From Acetivibrio clariflavus DSM 19732 (lineage in GTDB: Bacteria > Bacillota > Clostridia > Acetivibrionales > Acetivibrionaceae): a stretch of DNA of 64,000 bases. Of the stretch, positions 1 through 8,932 are shown piece after piece; position 1 is the first letter of the stretch; every line of letters begins with the position of its first letter. Both the position numbers and the translations under genes were made by a program. The notes under the pieces were generated by a model. The model did not search any database. It saw only the letters and a program-made list of their open reading frames with translations, and was not told where the DNA came from. The DNA is taken from assembly GCF_000237085.1 (NCBI RefSeq), contig NC_016627.1:1178001-1242000 (forward strand), written 5' to 3'.

Positions 1-882
1 ATGAGGTATGCAAGATGGCTCAATAGAAAAATAAAAGAGCGTGCCTATGATAAAATTATTGTGCTCTCTACATTGTCGGGTATTATTATATTTAATTTGT
101 TAACACGTAAATATAAAAATAAATATATTTATGATATTAGAGATTATAGCTATGAACACAACAAGATTTTTTACTGGCTGGAAAAAAAGCTGATTTTTAA
201 TTCTTACTTTACATGTATATCCTCGGAAGCTTTCAGAGAGTTTTTACCTAAAAATTATAATTATAAAACGGTGCATAATTTTAACCCAAAGGAAATATCC
301 GGGGAATATTCCTTTGTAAAAAAAGAATACGGTGACACCTTAAATTTGGTTTGGATTGGGACTGTAAGATATTTTGAACATCAGAGACAAATAATTGACA
401 AATTAAAGGAAGATCCGAGGTTCAATTTGATTTATCACGGTTCGGGGCCTGACTTGGAGAAATTTAAGAAATATTGTGAAAGCAATAATATAAAAGGTGT
501 AACATTTACGGGAGAATATAACAATCTTGAAAAACCAATGCTGCTTAAAAATGCAGATATTTTAAATAACAGTTATAAAAGCAATAAAGATGAGAAGATA
601 AAGTATGCTGTCTCAAATAAGTATTACGACGGCTTGATCTATAAAATTCCCCAGCTTGTGGAAACAGATACTTACAAACATAAAAGGGTTGAAGCAGCAA
701 AGATAGGTATCGGTTTGGACCCCAACGATAAAAATTTTGCCGATAAGCTGTATGAGTACTATTTCAGTATAGATGAAAAACAATTTAACGATAGTTGTAA
801 CAATAACTTAAATGATATTTTAAAAGAAGATGAGATATATGTTCAAAAAATTTTGGAGTTTGCTTATAGTTCTTTTAACTGA
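1..882 (+). CDS. Glycosyltransferase, family 4-like (probably 5'-truncated by window edge)
   Basis: The 293 residues visible resemble the C-terminal part of a GT4/GT1-type glycosyltransferase with a GT-B fold. A WIGTVRYFEHQRQ segment near residue 118 looks like the start of the nucleotide-sugar-binding half, and YHGSGPDLEKF near 145 matches the G.G.....L pattern of this fold. The usual GT4 length is 350-400 residues and the ATG sits exactly at base 1, so the true start is probably upstream. It is the first gene seen in a surface-polysaccharide operon and would add one sugar to a lipid-linked repeat unit at the inner membrane face. Donor and acceptor cannot be told. Confidence 0.7.
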   Translation: MRYARWLNRKIKERAYDKIIVLSTLSGIIIFNLLTRKYKNKYIYDIRDYSYEHNKIFYWLEKKLIFNSYFTCISSEAFREFLPKNYNYKTVHNFNPKEISGEYSFVKKEYGDTLNLVWIGTVRYFEHQRQIIDKLKEDPRFNLIYHGSGPDLEKFKKYCESNNIKGVTFTGEYNNLEKPMLLKNADILNNSYKSNKDEKIKYAVSNKYYDGLIYKIPQLVETDTYKHKRVEAAKIGIGLDPNDKNFADKLYEYYFSIDEKQFNDSCNNNLNDILKEDEIYVQKILEFAYSSFN

Positions 883-922
883 AGATATAAGGTAATATCA
901 AGACAAAAAAGGGGAAAATAAA

Positions 923-2209
923 ATGTCTGCAACTATTGGCTTAAAGCAAAAAAGTGGATATAGCACATACAAACTGTATACGTTGATTCTTGTACTGTCA
1001 CCCATATTACGCCAGTATAAATCGGGAATACCGGGAGTTACATTGGCAGAATTGACTTTAGGCATAACCGGTTTATTGGTTTTCGGAAAGGAATTTAAAA
1101 TATCCTTTAATAAAGCGCTGCCATTGATATATCTTTGGTTTATAGGTGTATTTTTATCGTTGAATTCTTATTTTTTTCAACAATGTATCTACTTTGAATC
1201 GGTATCAAGATTGATCAGATTTTCATTTTATGTGTTTCTGGTGGTTATTGCTACCAATTGTTTTCAACTGAGTTATGCCTTAAAGATCCTAAAGATATTA
1301 TCTATAGCCGTATCAATATATATTATAGGCCAGACTATAGTTTATAATATTCTGGGAGTAATACTTCCGTTTAAGATACTACTTTTCCCGCTGTGGAATG
1401 ATATCGATACCGGATATATGTTGAATTTTGCAAGTAAATACTACTTTAGACCGTCAGGAGTTTTTGTCGAGCCCGGTTATGCAGCACAGTTCTTGCTGCC
1501 GAGTCTTGCGTTTTCATTGTTTGGGTGGCGAAATGAAGAAAAAGTAGATTATAAATGTGTTGTTTTGATTTTTACAGCTATGATACTGACTACATCGGCA
1601 CAGGGAATATTTTTGGGGATGTTTGTATTAGGTGTATTTCTGATGTATAAAATCAGAAAAAATGAAAAGTTCACCGGAGTTTATGAGAAATTATTGTTAA
1701 TTGCTTTAATACTGATTTTGCTTGTGGCTTTTTTTAGCCTTGATTATATTCAGTTGGCAATTAATAAAGTAACAGGCGAAGTCCGAGCCGGAAGTTCATT
1801 TGCATTAAGGGTATATAGGGGATTCGCGGTATTTGCCCAACTTCCTGTAATATATAAAATAGTTGGTGTCGGACATGGAAATATGGGAAACTTTGTATTG
1901 GCCAATGATATAATTACAAAATATGATTCAGCCAAGACTACTTTGGATTATGCAGATTATTCAAGCGGATTGTCAACAGTACTGGTGTCCTACGGAATTA
2001 TCGGATTCTTGTTTTTGATAGCTATGTATATCAGCCTTGTACGGAACACCAAAGGAGCATTCAGATTGATTGGAATGACCTTCATTATTATGTCCTTTGT
2101 AGCAAACATTTCCTTTAGTGTATTGATTGTATTCTATCTGTCGCTAATATATTCCGGATATACTGACAGGAATGTAAAATTACATAATAGTAAGGTGGTT
2201 TTATTATGA
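923..2209 (+). CDS. O-antigen/capsule polymerase-like membrane protein (Wzy family)
   Basis: A 428-residue, very hydrophobic protein with about ten predicted membrane segments and one larger loop (about residues 150-190) holding RPSGVFVEPGYAA. That loop resembles the conserved region of O-antigen ligases and Wzy polymerases. It would link undecaprenyl-bound repeat units outside the membrane. The start has a good ribosome site (AGGGGAAAATAAA before ATG), and the 3' end overlaps the next gene by ATGA, so the two are translationally coupled. The flippase at 8908-10446 in the same operon supports a Wzx/Wzy pathway. Wzy proteins are poorly conserved, so the call rests on topology and context. Confidence 0.7.
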   Translation: MSATIGLKQKSGYSTYKLYTLILVLSPILRQYKSGIPGVTLAELTLGITGLLVFGKEFKISFNKALPLIYLWFIGVFLSLNSYFFQQCIYFESVSRLIRFSFYVFLVVIATNCFQLSYALKILKILSIAVSIYIIGQTIVYNILGVILPFKILLFPLWNDIDTGYMLNFASKYYFRPSGVFVEPGYAAQFLLPSLAFSLFGWRNEEKVDYKCVVLIFTAMILTTSAQGIFLGMFVLGVFLMYKIRKNEKFTGVYEKLLLIALILILLVAFFSLDYIQLAINKVTGEVRAGSSFALRVYRGFAVFAQLPVIYKIVGVGHGNMGNFVLANDIITKYDSAKTTLDYADYSSGLSTVLVSYGIIGFLFLIAMYISLVRNTKGAFRLIGMTFIIMSFVANISFSVLIVFYLSLIYSGYTDRNVKLHNSKVVLL

Positions 2210-3057
2210 AATATAAAAATTCCGAGGTAAATATTGAGGATGTTCAAAAAGTTCAGTTGGAAATGTTGCTTGAACTTGACAGAATATGCAGAAAAAATGA
2301 TATTAAGTATCAGCTGTTTTCTGGAACTCTGTTGGGTGCGATCAGACATAAAGGTTTTATACCTTGGGATGACGATATAGACGTATGTATGTTGAGAAAG
2401 GATTATGAAAAATTTATTGAATGCTGCAAAACAGATTTAAAGAGTGATTATTTTTTGCAGTACTACAAATCAGATAAAAAATCTATATTGCAATTTGCAA
2501 AGCTTCGCAAGAACAATACAATATTTACTAATGCCACATATCAGGATTCGGGAATGCACAATGGTATATATATAGATATATTTCCGATGGATAATGTAAA
2601 ACCGGATACACTTATGGGAAAATTACAGCCTAAATTGTTTAATCTGCTTTACATTATCAGCTGCTCCAGAATAAAAAAAAGGGCGCTCCATGCAAAATTT
2701 TTTCCAAATAGATGTATTAGACTTATTTTTTACTATATTCTGAAAATTGTTCCCAAGTCGGTTTTGGATATGATGATGCAGAAAATTTTGTGCATGTATG
2801 CAAAAGAGGATACAAAATATGTTAACCATCTGACCAATGGGGCCAGTAAGGAAAGACTGGCAAAATTTATTCGTGAAAGGGAAACTTTTTATAATACTGA
2901 ACTTGCTGAATTTGAAGGTTATATGTTTCCTGTTCCGAGCAATTACCATGACGTATTGACACGACATTATGGAGACTATATGAAGCTGCCTCCCGAAGAC
3001 CAACGATATCCGCACCACGGTATTATAGAAATAAATTTAGATACTTCAAAAAAATAA
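2206..3057 (+). CDS. LicD family phosphotransferase
   Basis: A 283-residue LicD-type protein. The family signature is clear: LFSGTLLGAIRHKGFIPWDD at residues 40-59, followed by DIDVCM, where the acidic residues bind metal. LicD proteins transfer phosphocholine or a similar phospho-alcohol from a CDP-activated donor onto cell-surface sugars. It overlaps the Wzy-like gene by four bases. A LicC-like nucleotidyltransferase follows at 3390, which would fit making the activated donor. Whether the group is choline or another alcohol cannot be read from sequence. Confidence 0.85.
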   Translation: MKYKNSEVNIEDVQKVQLEMLLELDRICRKNDIKYQLFSGTLLGAIRHKGFIPWDDDIDVCMLRKDYEKFIECCKTDLKSDYFLQYYKSDKKSILQFAKLRKNNTIFTNATYQDSGMHNGIYIDIFPMDNVKPDTLMGKLQPKLFNLLYIISCSRIKKRALHAKFFPNRCIRLIFYYILKIVPKSVLDMMMQKILCMYAKEDTKYVNHLTNGASKERLAKFIRERETFYNTELAEFEGYMFPVPSNYHDVLTRHYGDYMKLPPEDQRYPHHGIIEINLDTSKK

Positions 3058-3389
3058 TGCAGGATATTTTATGTTTTTTTGGTATATAGCATTTCAAAGT
3101 GTTTGGAAGAATAGATTTTTTGGAAGAATAGATTTAATGAGATTTTATATCACCCAATCTACAAGTCCTTTCATATAATGTATAAGTAAAATGAGGCCAA
3201 TCGATAAAATTTGCTCCTGATAAAAATTAAAGCAGCAGATGACAGAACAAGTTTTCAGAAAAACTATGCAGAAATTGCTTAAAGAAACAGAGAAGAAATA
3301 TGAGCAATACCTCAACATACTCTGTAAATTCAAAAAATAAGTCTTTTGTTTTTTAAGCATCATTTTGTTGAATTCGAAAGGAGCAAGAC
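3058..3389 (+). other. Intergenic stretch with a 17-bp tandem duplication
   Basis: This is a 332-base gap inside an otherwise tightly packed operon. A 17-base unit beginning TTTGGAAGAATAG occurs twice in tandem at 3102-3135. A 33-codon open frame lies at 3239-3340. No terminator hairpin or promoter was recognised. Confidence 0.5.
3239..3340 (+). CDS. Possible 33-residue small ORF or gene remnant
   Basis: ATG to TAA encodes a lysine- and glutamate-rich, helix-prone peptide (MTEQVFRKTM... ending CKFKK). There is no strong Shine-Dalgarno site; AGCAGCAG precedes the ATG. It lies in the only long gap of the polysaccharide operon. It could be a small gene, the tail of a decayed gene, or chance. 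No family is recognised. Confidence 0.2.
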   Translation: MTEQVFRKTMQKLLKETEKKYEQYLNILCKFKK

Positions 3390-4133
3390 ATGCAGGCAAT
3401 AATTATGGCTGCCGGTATGGGTAGTCGTCTGGGGGAGGTTACAAATGGACTGCCTAAGAGTTTTTTGGAGGTCCGCGGCAGAAAGTTAATTGAATATAAT
3501 ATCGATATGCTCAAACAATATGGAATTAATGATATTGTTATAGTTATAGGATACATGTGCGACATGTTTGAGAAATTGATAGATAAAAAAAGAGGAATTA
3601 AACTGGTTTTCAATCCGTTTTATGAAACTACAAATGTTATACCGTCGTTTTGGTTCGGTCAGCAAAAATTAAAAGATGATTTTATATATATTAATGCTGA
3701 TACAATATGCGATCCGTCCATATTTGAAGAGCTGCTTGCGGCAGAAGGCGATATAGTTTTAGCGGTTGATTTCAAGGAATGTGATGAAGAAGCAATGAAG
3801 GTTCGTATAAAAGACAGAGAAATTGTTGAAATCAACAAGACTATGAAGCCGGATACTGCCGACGGTGAATCTATCGGCATATTGAAAGTGTCAAAAAGAT
3901 GTCTCTTTAATCTGAAAAATATTACAAACAACATGATGAAAGAAAAAAAGTTCTCTTGTTTCTTTCCGGCGGCTATACAGGAGATAATAGACAGGCAGCT
4001 GCATAAGGTAACGTTTATACAGACTAAAGGTAGATTTTGGTGTGAGATTGATTGCCTGGAAGATTATATTAGAGCTGAGGAAAACATATCGGAAAACCTT
4101 ATCAAATTACCGAGAAGATTTAAAAGAAAATAA
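3390..4133 (+). CDS. NTP-transferase family nucleotidyltransferase (LicC-like)
   Basis: A 247-residue member of the sugar/alcohol-phosphate nucleotidyltransferases. The N-terminus IIMAAGMGSRLGEVTNGLPK (residues 4-23) contains the AAG.GSRL....PK nucleotide-binding signature, and INADT near residue 105 supplies the metal-binding Asp. It would activate a phospho-alcohol or sugar phosphate with CTP or another NTP. Its length and its neighbour LicD favour a LicC-like cytidylyltransferase feeding LicD, but a hexose-1-phosphate enzyme is possible. A GAAAGGAG ribosome site precedes the ATG. Confidence 0.75.
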   Translation: MQAIIMAAGMGSRLGEVTNGLPKSFLEVRGRKLIEYNIDMLKQYGINDIVIVIGYMCDMFEKLIDKKRGIKLVFNPFYETTNVIPSFWFGQQKLKDDFIYINADTICDPSIFEELLAAEGDIVLAVDFKECDEEAMKVRIKDREIVEINKTMKPDTADGESIGILKVSKRCLFNLKNITNNMMKEKKFSCFFPAAIQEIIDRQLHKVTFIQTKGRFWCEIDCLEDYIRAEENISENLIKLPRRFKRK

Positions 4134-4232
4134 AGAACGTGGAGAATAGGAGAGAACTGTTTTTATTAAGGTAAACGGTTCATTCTTGAGTTGGAATTTA
4201 CCGGCGCAAATAGTTTTAGGAGGCGTAGATAT

Positions 4233-5240
4233 ATGTATGACGACAAAATTGTTCTGGTAACCGGCGGAACCGGTTCCTTTGGAAATTATATAGTACACAG
4301 GCTGCTTAAAAAATCGGTAAGAGAAATAAGAATACTGAGTCGCGATGAAAAGAAACAATACGATATGAGAATTCACTATAAAAATAGTCCTAAATTAAGG
4401 TTTTTCATAGGTGATATAAGAGACTATTCGCGTGTAGACGAGGTTATGGAAGATGTTGATATTGTTTATCAGGCAGCTGCACTGAAACATGTCTCTGAAT
4501 GTGAGAAGTCTCCCTTTGAAGCAGTTAAGACAAATGTAATAGGTGTGCAGAACATTATTTCCGCTTCTATAAAGCATAAAGTGAAAAAAGTAATTTGTGT
4601 AAGTACCGATAAAGCCGTAAAGCCTGTCAATGTAATGGGAATGACTAAAGCTTTGCAGGAAAGGCTGATGCTCAGTGCAAACCTGGCACCGGAGAACAAA
4701 GGAACAATTTTTGCGGTGGTCAGATACGGTAATGTTTTGCTTTCAAGGGGCTCGGTTGTTCCCTATTTCAGAAAGCTGCTTAAAGAAGGTGAGACCATCA
4801 CAATAACCGATGAAAAAATGACCAGATTTTTATTGACTCTTGAAGATGCTGTCGATTTGGTCATGTTTGCAACTGAAAATGCAACCGGTGGGGAAATATT
4901 TGTGAAAAAAGCCCCCAGTGCTTATATTGTTGATCTGGCAAAGGTTTTATGTATGGAAGCCAATAAACCCTTTGAATATAAAGTCATCGGAAAGCTTCCC
5001 GGAGAAAAACTGGATGAAATACTGATTACCGATGAAGAACTCCAAAGGTGTGAAGATAAAGGGGATTATTTTATAATTCATCCCTGGTGGAAAAAGGTTA
5101 AGTTTAGTGATATAACCTATGAATATTCTTCCGGAAACAACATAATCAGAGACATTCCAACAATTCAATCGTTAATTGCAGAGGCCGATAAAAAAGTTTC
5201 AGAGGTACATGTGGAAAAGGGGGAATTTTCGAAAATATAA
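4233..5240 (+). CDS. UDP-GlcNAc 4,6-dehydratase-like SDR (PseB/CapE/FnlA type)
   Basis: An extended short-chain dehydrogenase of 335 residues. It has the NAD-binding VTGGTGSFG near residue 8, AALKHV, and STDKAVKPVNVMGMTKA. In that last motif Met occupies the place of the usual catalytic Tyr (MGMTK instead of YxxxK), which is typical of soluble inverting UDP-GlcNAc 4,6-dehydratases. It should make a 4-keto-6-deoxy-HexNAc nucleotide sugar, the substrate for the next gene's aminotransferase. The start at 4233 is chosen over an in-frame TTG at 4191 because TAGGAGG lies at 4217-4223. Confidence 0.85.
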   Translation: MYDDKIVLVTGGTGSFGNYIVHRLLKKSVREIRILSRDEKKQYDMRIHYKNSPKLRFFIGDIRDYSRVDEVMEDVDIVYQAAALKHVSECEKSPFEAVKTNVIGVQNIISASIKHKVKKVICVSTDKAVKPVNVMGMTKALQERLMLSANLAPENKGTIFAVVRYGNVLLSRGSVVPYFRKLLKEGETITITDEKMTRFLLTLEDAVDLVMFATENATGGEIFVKKAPSAYIVDLAKVLCMEANKPFEYKVIGKLPGEKLDEILITDEELQRCEDKGDYFIIHPWWKKVKFSDITYEYSSGNNIIRDIPTIQSLIAEADKKVSEVHVEKGEFSKI

Positions 5241-5258
5241 TCGAAAGGCGGAAAGTTT

Positions 5259-6347
5259 ATGTTACCTCTTGTTAAGCCCTATATTGCACCTCGAAATGAA
5301 TTGATTCCTGAAATTGAATCTATATTATACAGCGGATATATAGCTGAAGGTGAGGCAGTATATGAGTTTGAAAGGCAGTTCGGTACATTTGTAAATAATC
5401 CGTACGTTATAAGCCTTAACTCGGGTACTGCGGCATTGCATATTGCTCTTATTTTATGCGGGGTCGGACCCGGAGATGAAGTTATCAGTACTCCCTTAAC
5501 TGCTGAGCCTACCAATGTGGCAATTAAATTGGCAGGCGGAAAAGTTGTGTGGGCTGATATTGATCCCGATACTGGCCTTATAGACCCGCAGTCGGTACGA
5601 AGTGTTATTACCGAGAAAACAAAGGCGATAATCCTGGTTCATTATGCGGGTATGGTCTGTAATATGGAAGAGTTCAATAAAATATCCGAGGAGTTCAATA
5701 TCCCGATTATAGAGGATGCTGCTCATGCACTGGGAAGTTCTTATTCGGGGAAACCTATAGGTTCTGTTTCCGAGTATACTTGCTTCTCTTTTCAGGCAAT
5801 TAAGCATATGACAACAGTTGATGGCGGCATTTTATCGCTGAAAAGTGATGAAGCTTGTGTTAAGGCCAGAAAATTGCGTTGGTTTGGATTGGATAAAAAA
5901 GTACCCAGATTGGAAAATGATATATCTTTTCCCGGTTATAAGTATCATATGAATAATGTCAATGCCACCATAGGATTGGTTCAATTAAGACATGCTGAGG
6001 ATATCATAAAAACTCACATAAGTAACGGAAAATATTACGACAAAGAACTTTCGAATATACCGGGAGTCACATTATTAAAGTATTACAATAATACTGAGCC
6101 ATCTTATTGGCTTTATACCATGAAAGTGGAAAAACGAAATCAATTCATTGAAAGGCTTGCCTCGGATGGAATTATGGCATCCCAATTACATCTGCGAAAC
6201 GACAGACATACCGTTTTTGCCGAATCCAAAAGAGAACTGCCGGCATTGGATGAGTTTTACGAGAGCTTTGTTCATATACCGTGCGGGTGGTGGGTTACCG
6301 AAGAAGACCGGGAATGGGTAGTGGCTTCCATAAAAAAGGGATGGTGA
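5259..6347 (+). CDS. DegT/DnrJ/EryC1/StrS family sugar aminotransferase (catalytic Lys present)
   Basis: A 362-residue PLP-dependent aminotransferase of the type that aminates 4-keto nucleotide sugars. NSGTAALHIAL binds the cofactor phosphate, EDAAHALGSSY carries the PLP-contacting Asp, and FSFQAIKHMTTVDGG contains the Schiff-base lysine, K182. It begins 18 bases after the dehydratase and probably turns that enzyme's 4-keto product into a 4-amino-4,6-dideoxy sugar. A second, altered paralogue follows directly at 6352. Confidence 0.88.
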   Translation: MLPLVKPYIAPRNELIPEIESILYSGYIAEGEAVYEFERQFGTFVNNPYVISLNSGTAALHIALILCGVGPGDEVISTPLTAEPTNVAIKLAGGKVVWADIDPDTGLIDPQSVRSVITEKTKAIILVHYAGMVCNMEEFNKISEEFNIPIIEDAAHALGSSYSGKPIGSVSEYTCFSFQAIKHMTTVDGGILSLKSDEACVKARKLRWFGLDKKVPRLENDISFPGYKYHMNNVNATIGLVQLRHAEDIIKTHISNGKYYDKELSNIPGVTLLKYYNNTEPSYWLYTMKVEKRNQFIERLASDGIMASQLHLRNDRHTVFAESKRELPALDEFYESFVHIPCGWWVTEEDREWVVASIKKGW

Positions 6348-6351
6348 TAGT

Positions 6352-7413
6352 TTGATACCTTTATATAAGCCTTTCATGCCGGAACTGCCTGAATTGGATG
6401 AAATTCTGAGATCCGGAAAATTATCGTACGGGAAATACGGGGTGGAGTTTGAAAAAAGCCTGAAAGATTTTTTAGGGGTGAAAAACTTAATTACCGTAAA
6501 TACTTTTGGCATGGCTTTATCGGTGGCTTTGTCCACACTGGGAATAAAAGCGGGCGATAAAGTGATTGCTTCCCCAATGGCTTGCTTGGCGTCAACACAG
6601 CCCTTGCTGTCAATGGGGATTAAGGTTATATGGGGAGACGTTGAACCGTCAACAGGAACATTATCTCCTGAAAGTGTCAGGAAATTGATTAAACATAAAC
6701 CTAAGGCAATTATTAATAACCATTTTTGTGGGTTTATCGGATTTGTCGATGAAATAAATGCCATTGGAAAAGAGTTTGAAATCCCGGTTATAGACGATTG
6801 TATTGAGGCTTTTGGAAGCGAGTATAAAGGAAAAAAGACCGGAAATTTAGGCACCGATGTAACTGTTTTTTCCTTTGGACCGGTGAGATTACCCAATACC
6901 ATAGATGGCGGAGCTGTAATATTTAAAGATGAAAAACTGTATAAAAAAAGTTTACTTGTCCGGGATTTGGGAATTGACAGATCAAAGTTCAGAGATGAAT
7001 TGGGAGAAATCAATCCGGAATGTGATATAACAACGGTAGGATACAATGCCACAATGGATGAAGTTAAAAGTTATATCGGAATACAGCAAATGAAAAACAT
7101 AGAATGGATTTTAAAAAAACAAAGAGAAAATGCTGAAGCTTGGAATAGAAGTAATTTAGAACAGTTTGGGTTAAGACCAATCGTTAATGCTGATGCAAAA
7201 CCTAATTATTGGGTCTATGGAACGCTTGCTGAGAATAAAAGAGAAGCAATAATTTTACTCAGAGAAAAAGGCTTTTATGCTTCAGGAGTTCATATAAACA
7301 ACAATAGGTATAGTGTTTTTGGGGATAGTTGTAAATTGCCGGGTGTGGATAAATTCAATAATTCGTTTGTTGCTTTGCCGAGTGGATGGTGGGTGGATGG
7401 TATATGTATTTAA
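6352..7413 (+). CDS. DegT-family aminotransferase homologue with Arg at the PLP-lysine position
   Basis: A 353-residue paralogue of the preceding gene. It keeps the fold's landmarks: NTFGMALSVAL, IDDCIEAFGSEY and FSFGPVRLPNTIDGG. In the last motif the Schiff-base lysine is replaced by Arg179 (codon AGA at 6886-6888), so it should not form the normal internal aldimine. It starts with TTG four bases after its neighbour's stop and overlaps the GNAT gene by 10 bases. It may be a regulatory or structural partner of the active paralogue, or do non-transamination chemistry, as His-substituted ColD does. The frame is intact, which argues against simple decay. Confidence 0.82.
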   Translation: MIPLYKPFMPELPELDEILRSGKLSYGKYGVEFEKSLKDFLGVKNLITVNTFGMALSVALSTLGIKAGDKVIASPMACLASTQPLLSMGIKVIWGDVEPSTGTLSPESVRKLIKHKPKAIINNHFCGFIGFVDEINAIGKEFEIPVIDDCIEAFGSEYKGKKTGNLGTDVTVFSFGPVRLPNTIDGGAVIFKDEKLYKKSLLVRDLGIDRSKFRDELGEINPECDITTVGYNATMDEVKSYIGIQQMKNIEWILKKQRENAEAWNRSNLEQFGLRPIVNADAKPNYWVYGTLAENKREAIILLREKGFYASGVHINNNRYSVFGDSCKLPGVDKFNNSFVALPSGWWVDGICI

Positions 7414-7919
7414 AAGAGTTTAAAATTCAACTTCTCGAAAACTCAAGAATCAGTGATAAAGTAAGAGACAAAATTATTCATCTTAAGCAGGAATATTGGG
7501 ATTATCCCTATGAATCGCATTTAAAGTGGATGGAGGAGAATATCCGAGAGGACGAGTATCACTTGATTATTACCGATTCTATGGATGAGGTGATTGCATA
7601 TTTGAACATTGTCAACGTATCCTTAACCTTAAATAATTCAGGTGAGGAAGTAATGGGAGTAGGTAATGTCTGTGTAAAAAAGAGTTATTCGGGACAAGGA
7701 ATCGGGCGGCTGCTGATGGGGATAAGCAATTACTACATAAACTCTTTCGGCAAAAGAGGTATATTGTTGTGTAAACAGCCTTTGATTAATTTCTATGAAA
7801 AGTGCGGTTGGATGAAATACGAAGGAGAAGTTTTTTTAAAAGATAAAAAATATGATGGAGCAGTAATGTTTACCGAATATTTAAATACTCCAAAGATATC
7901 TATAGAAAGGGAGTTTTGA
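7404..7919 (+). CDS. GNAT family N-acetyltransferase
   Basis: A 171-residue GCN5-related acetyltransferase. The acetyl-CoA pyrophosphate loop is visible as KKSYSGQGIGRLLM (R/Q-x-x-G-x-G/A type), preceded by a beta strand with VGNVCV. In this operon it probably acetylates the amino sugar made by the dehydratase and aminotransferase. The ATG at 7404 is preferred because GGTGG sits seven bases upstream; an ATG at 7386 is in frame. It overlaps the preceding gene, consistent with coupled translation. Confidence 0.75.
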   Translation: MYLKEFKIQLLENSRISDKVRDKIIHLKQEYWDYPYESHLKWMEENIREDEYHLIITDSMDEVIAYLNIVNVSLTLNNSGEEVMGVGNVCVKKSYSGQGIGRLLMGISNYYINSFGKRGILLCKQPLINFYEKCGWMKYEGEVFLKDKKYDGAVMFTEYLNTPKISIEREF

Positions 7920-7921
7920 AA

Positions 7922-8932
7922 ATGTCCGACCCCAAAATATCGGTAATAGTTCCGGTTTATAATGCCGAAAAATATCTGAGAAAATGTGTAGACAGTATAA
8001 TTAACCAGTCTTACAGAAATCTTGAAATAGTACTGGTTAATGACGGTTCAACAGATAACAGCGGATTGATTTGCGATGATTATAAAAATATGGATGAACG
8101 GATAAAGGTATTCCATAAAGCAAACGGCGGAGTGGGGGCAGCAACAAATGTGGGCTTGGATAATATGACCGGCGATTATGTTGTTTTTGTAGATAGTGAT
8201 GATTATATTGAAAAAAATATGCTGGAAGATATGCTTTTAATTTTACAAAAGGAAAATGCCGATATTGTTCAGTGCGGTATATATTGGGTGGATTTTGATT
8301 ACAGAATTATAAGAAAAATAACTGTCCCAAACAAAATAATAGAAGGCAGAGAAAATATCCTTCGTACGTATTTAGCGAAGAATGAAATAGGTCGCAATTT
8401 AGCTACAAAACTTATAAAAGCCAGCTTTTTTGAAAACCTGAGGCTGGAAGAAGGACGGCAAATTGTTGATGTAATTGCAATAACAGAGTTGCTTAATAAG
8501 TGTGACAGATATGTCTTTACCGAAAACTGTTATTATTATAATTTGCGGACTCCATACAGCGTTTCAAGAGGCAAATTTACCGCACAAAAGTACGATGATA
8601 TAAAATATGCAACAAAATACTTTGAAAACTTTATAAGCAAGAATTGTCCTGCTCTCAAATTTTACAATTATTTTCGCAATGTTAAAGTTGCAGTTTTCTG
8701 TTATGAAAAGATATACCATAGTGATTTTACCGACAGAAAAGAAGAGCTTCAAAAGCTGAAAGAATTATTTAAAAAGAACTATCCGCTTTATAAGAAGAGT
8801 GAAGCTAAAAAATGCGGGACGTTTAAGTTCAGAATTCTAATCAGGATTTTTAACTTAAATCCCAAGTTATACTGCTGGATGATTAATTTAAAAAGGGGTA
8901 GTAATTTGTGGAAAAGGACAAAGCAAAAATAA
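7922..8932 (+). CDS. Glycosyltransferase family 2
   Basis: A 336-residue GT2 (GT-A fold) enzyme. KISVIVPVYNAEKYL at the N-terminus, VNDGSTDNS near residue 40 and VFVDSDDYI near 90 (the metal-binding DxD) are all present. It would transfer a sugar to the growing lipid-linked repeat unit on the cytoplasmic side. The ATG at 7922 lies eight bases after AAAGGGAG; a TTG at 7916 is also in frame. The C-terminal basic stretch overlaps the flippase start by 25 bases. Confidence 0.88.
   Translation: MSDPKISVIVPVYNAEKYLRKCVDSIINQSYRNLEIVLVNDGSTDNSGLICDDYKNMDERIKVFHKANGGVGAATNVGLDNMTGDYVVFVDSDDYIEKNMLEDMLLILQKENADIVQCGIYWVDFDYRIIRKITVPNKIIEGRENILRTYLAKNEIGRNLATKLIKASFFENLRLEEGRQIVDVIAITELLNKCDRYVFTENCYYYNLRTPYSVSRGKFTAQKYDDIKYATKYFENFISKNCPALKFYNYFRNVKVAVFCYEKIYHSDFTDRKEELQKLKELFKKNYPLYKKSEAKKCGTFKFRILIRIFNLNPKLYCWMINLKRGSNLWKRTKQK

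Noticed and set aside
6186-7052. 288-codon minus-strand ORF across the two aminotransferase genes
   Set aside because: Fully antisense to two well-supported genes, without a ribosome site or known motif.
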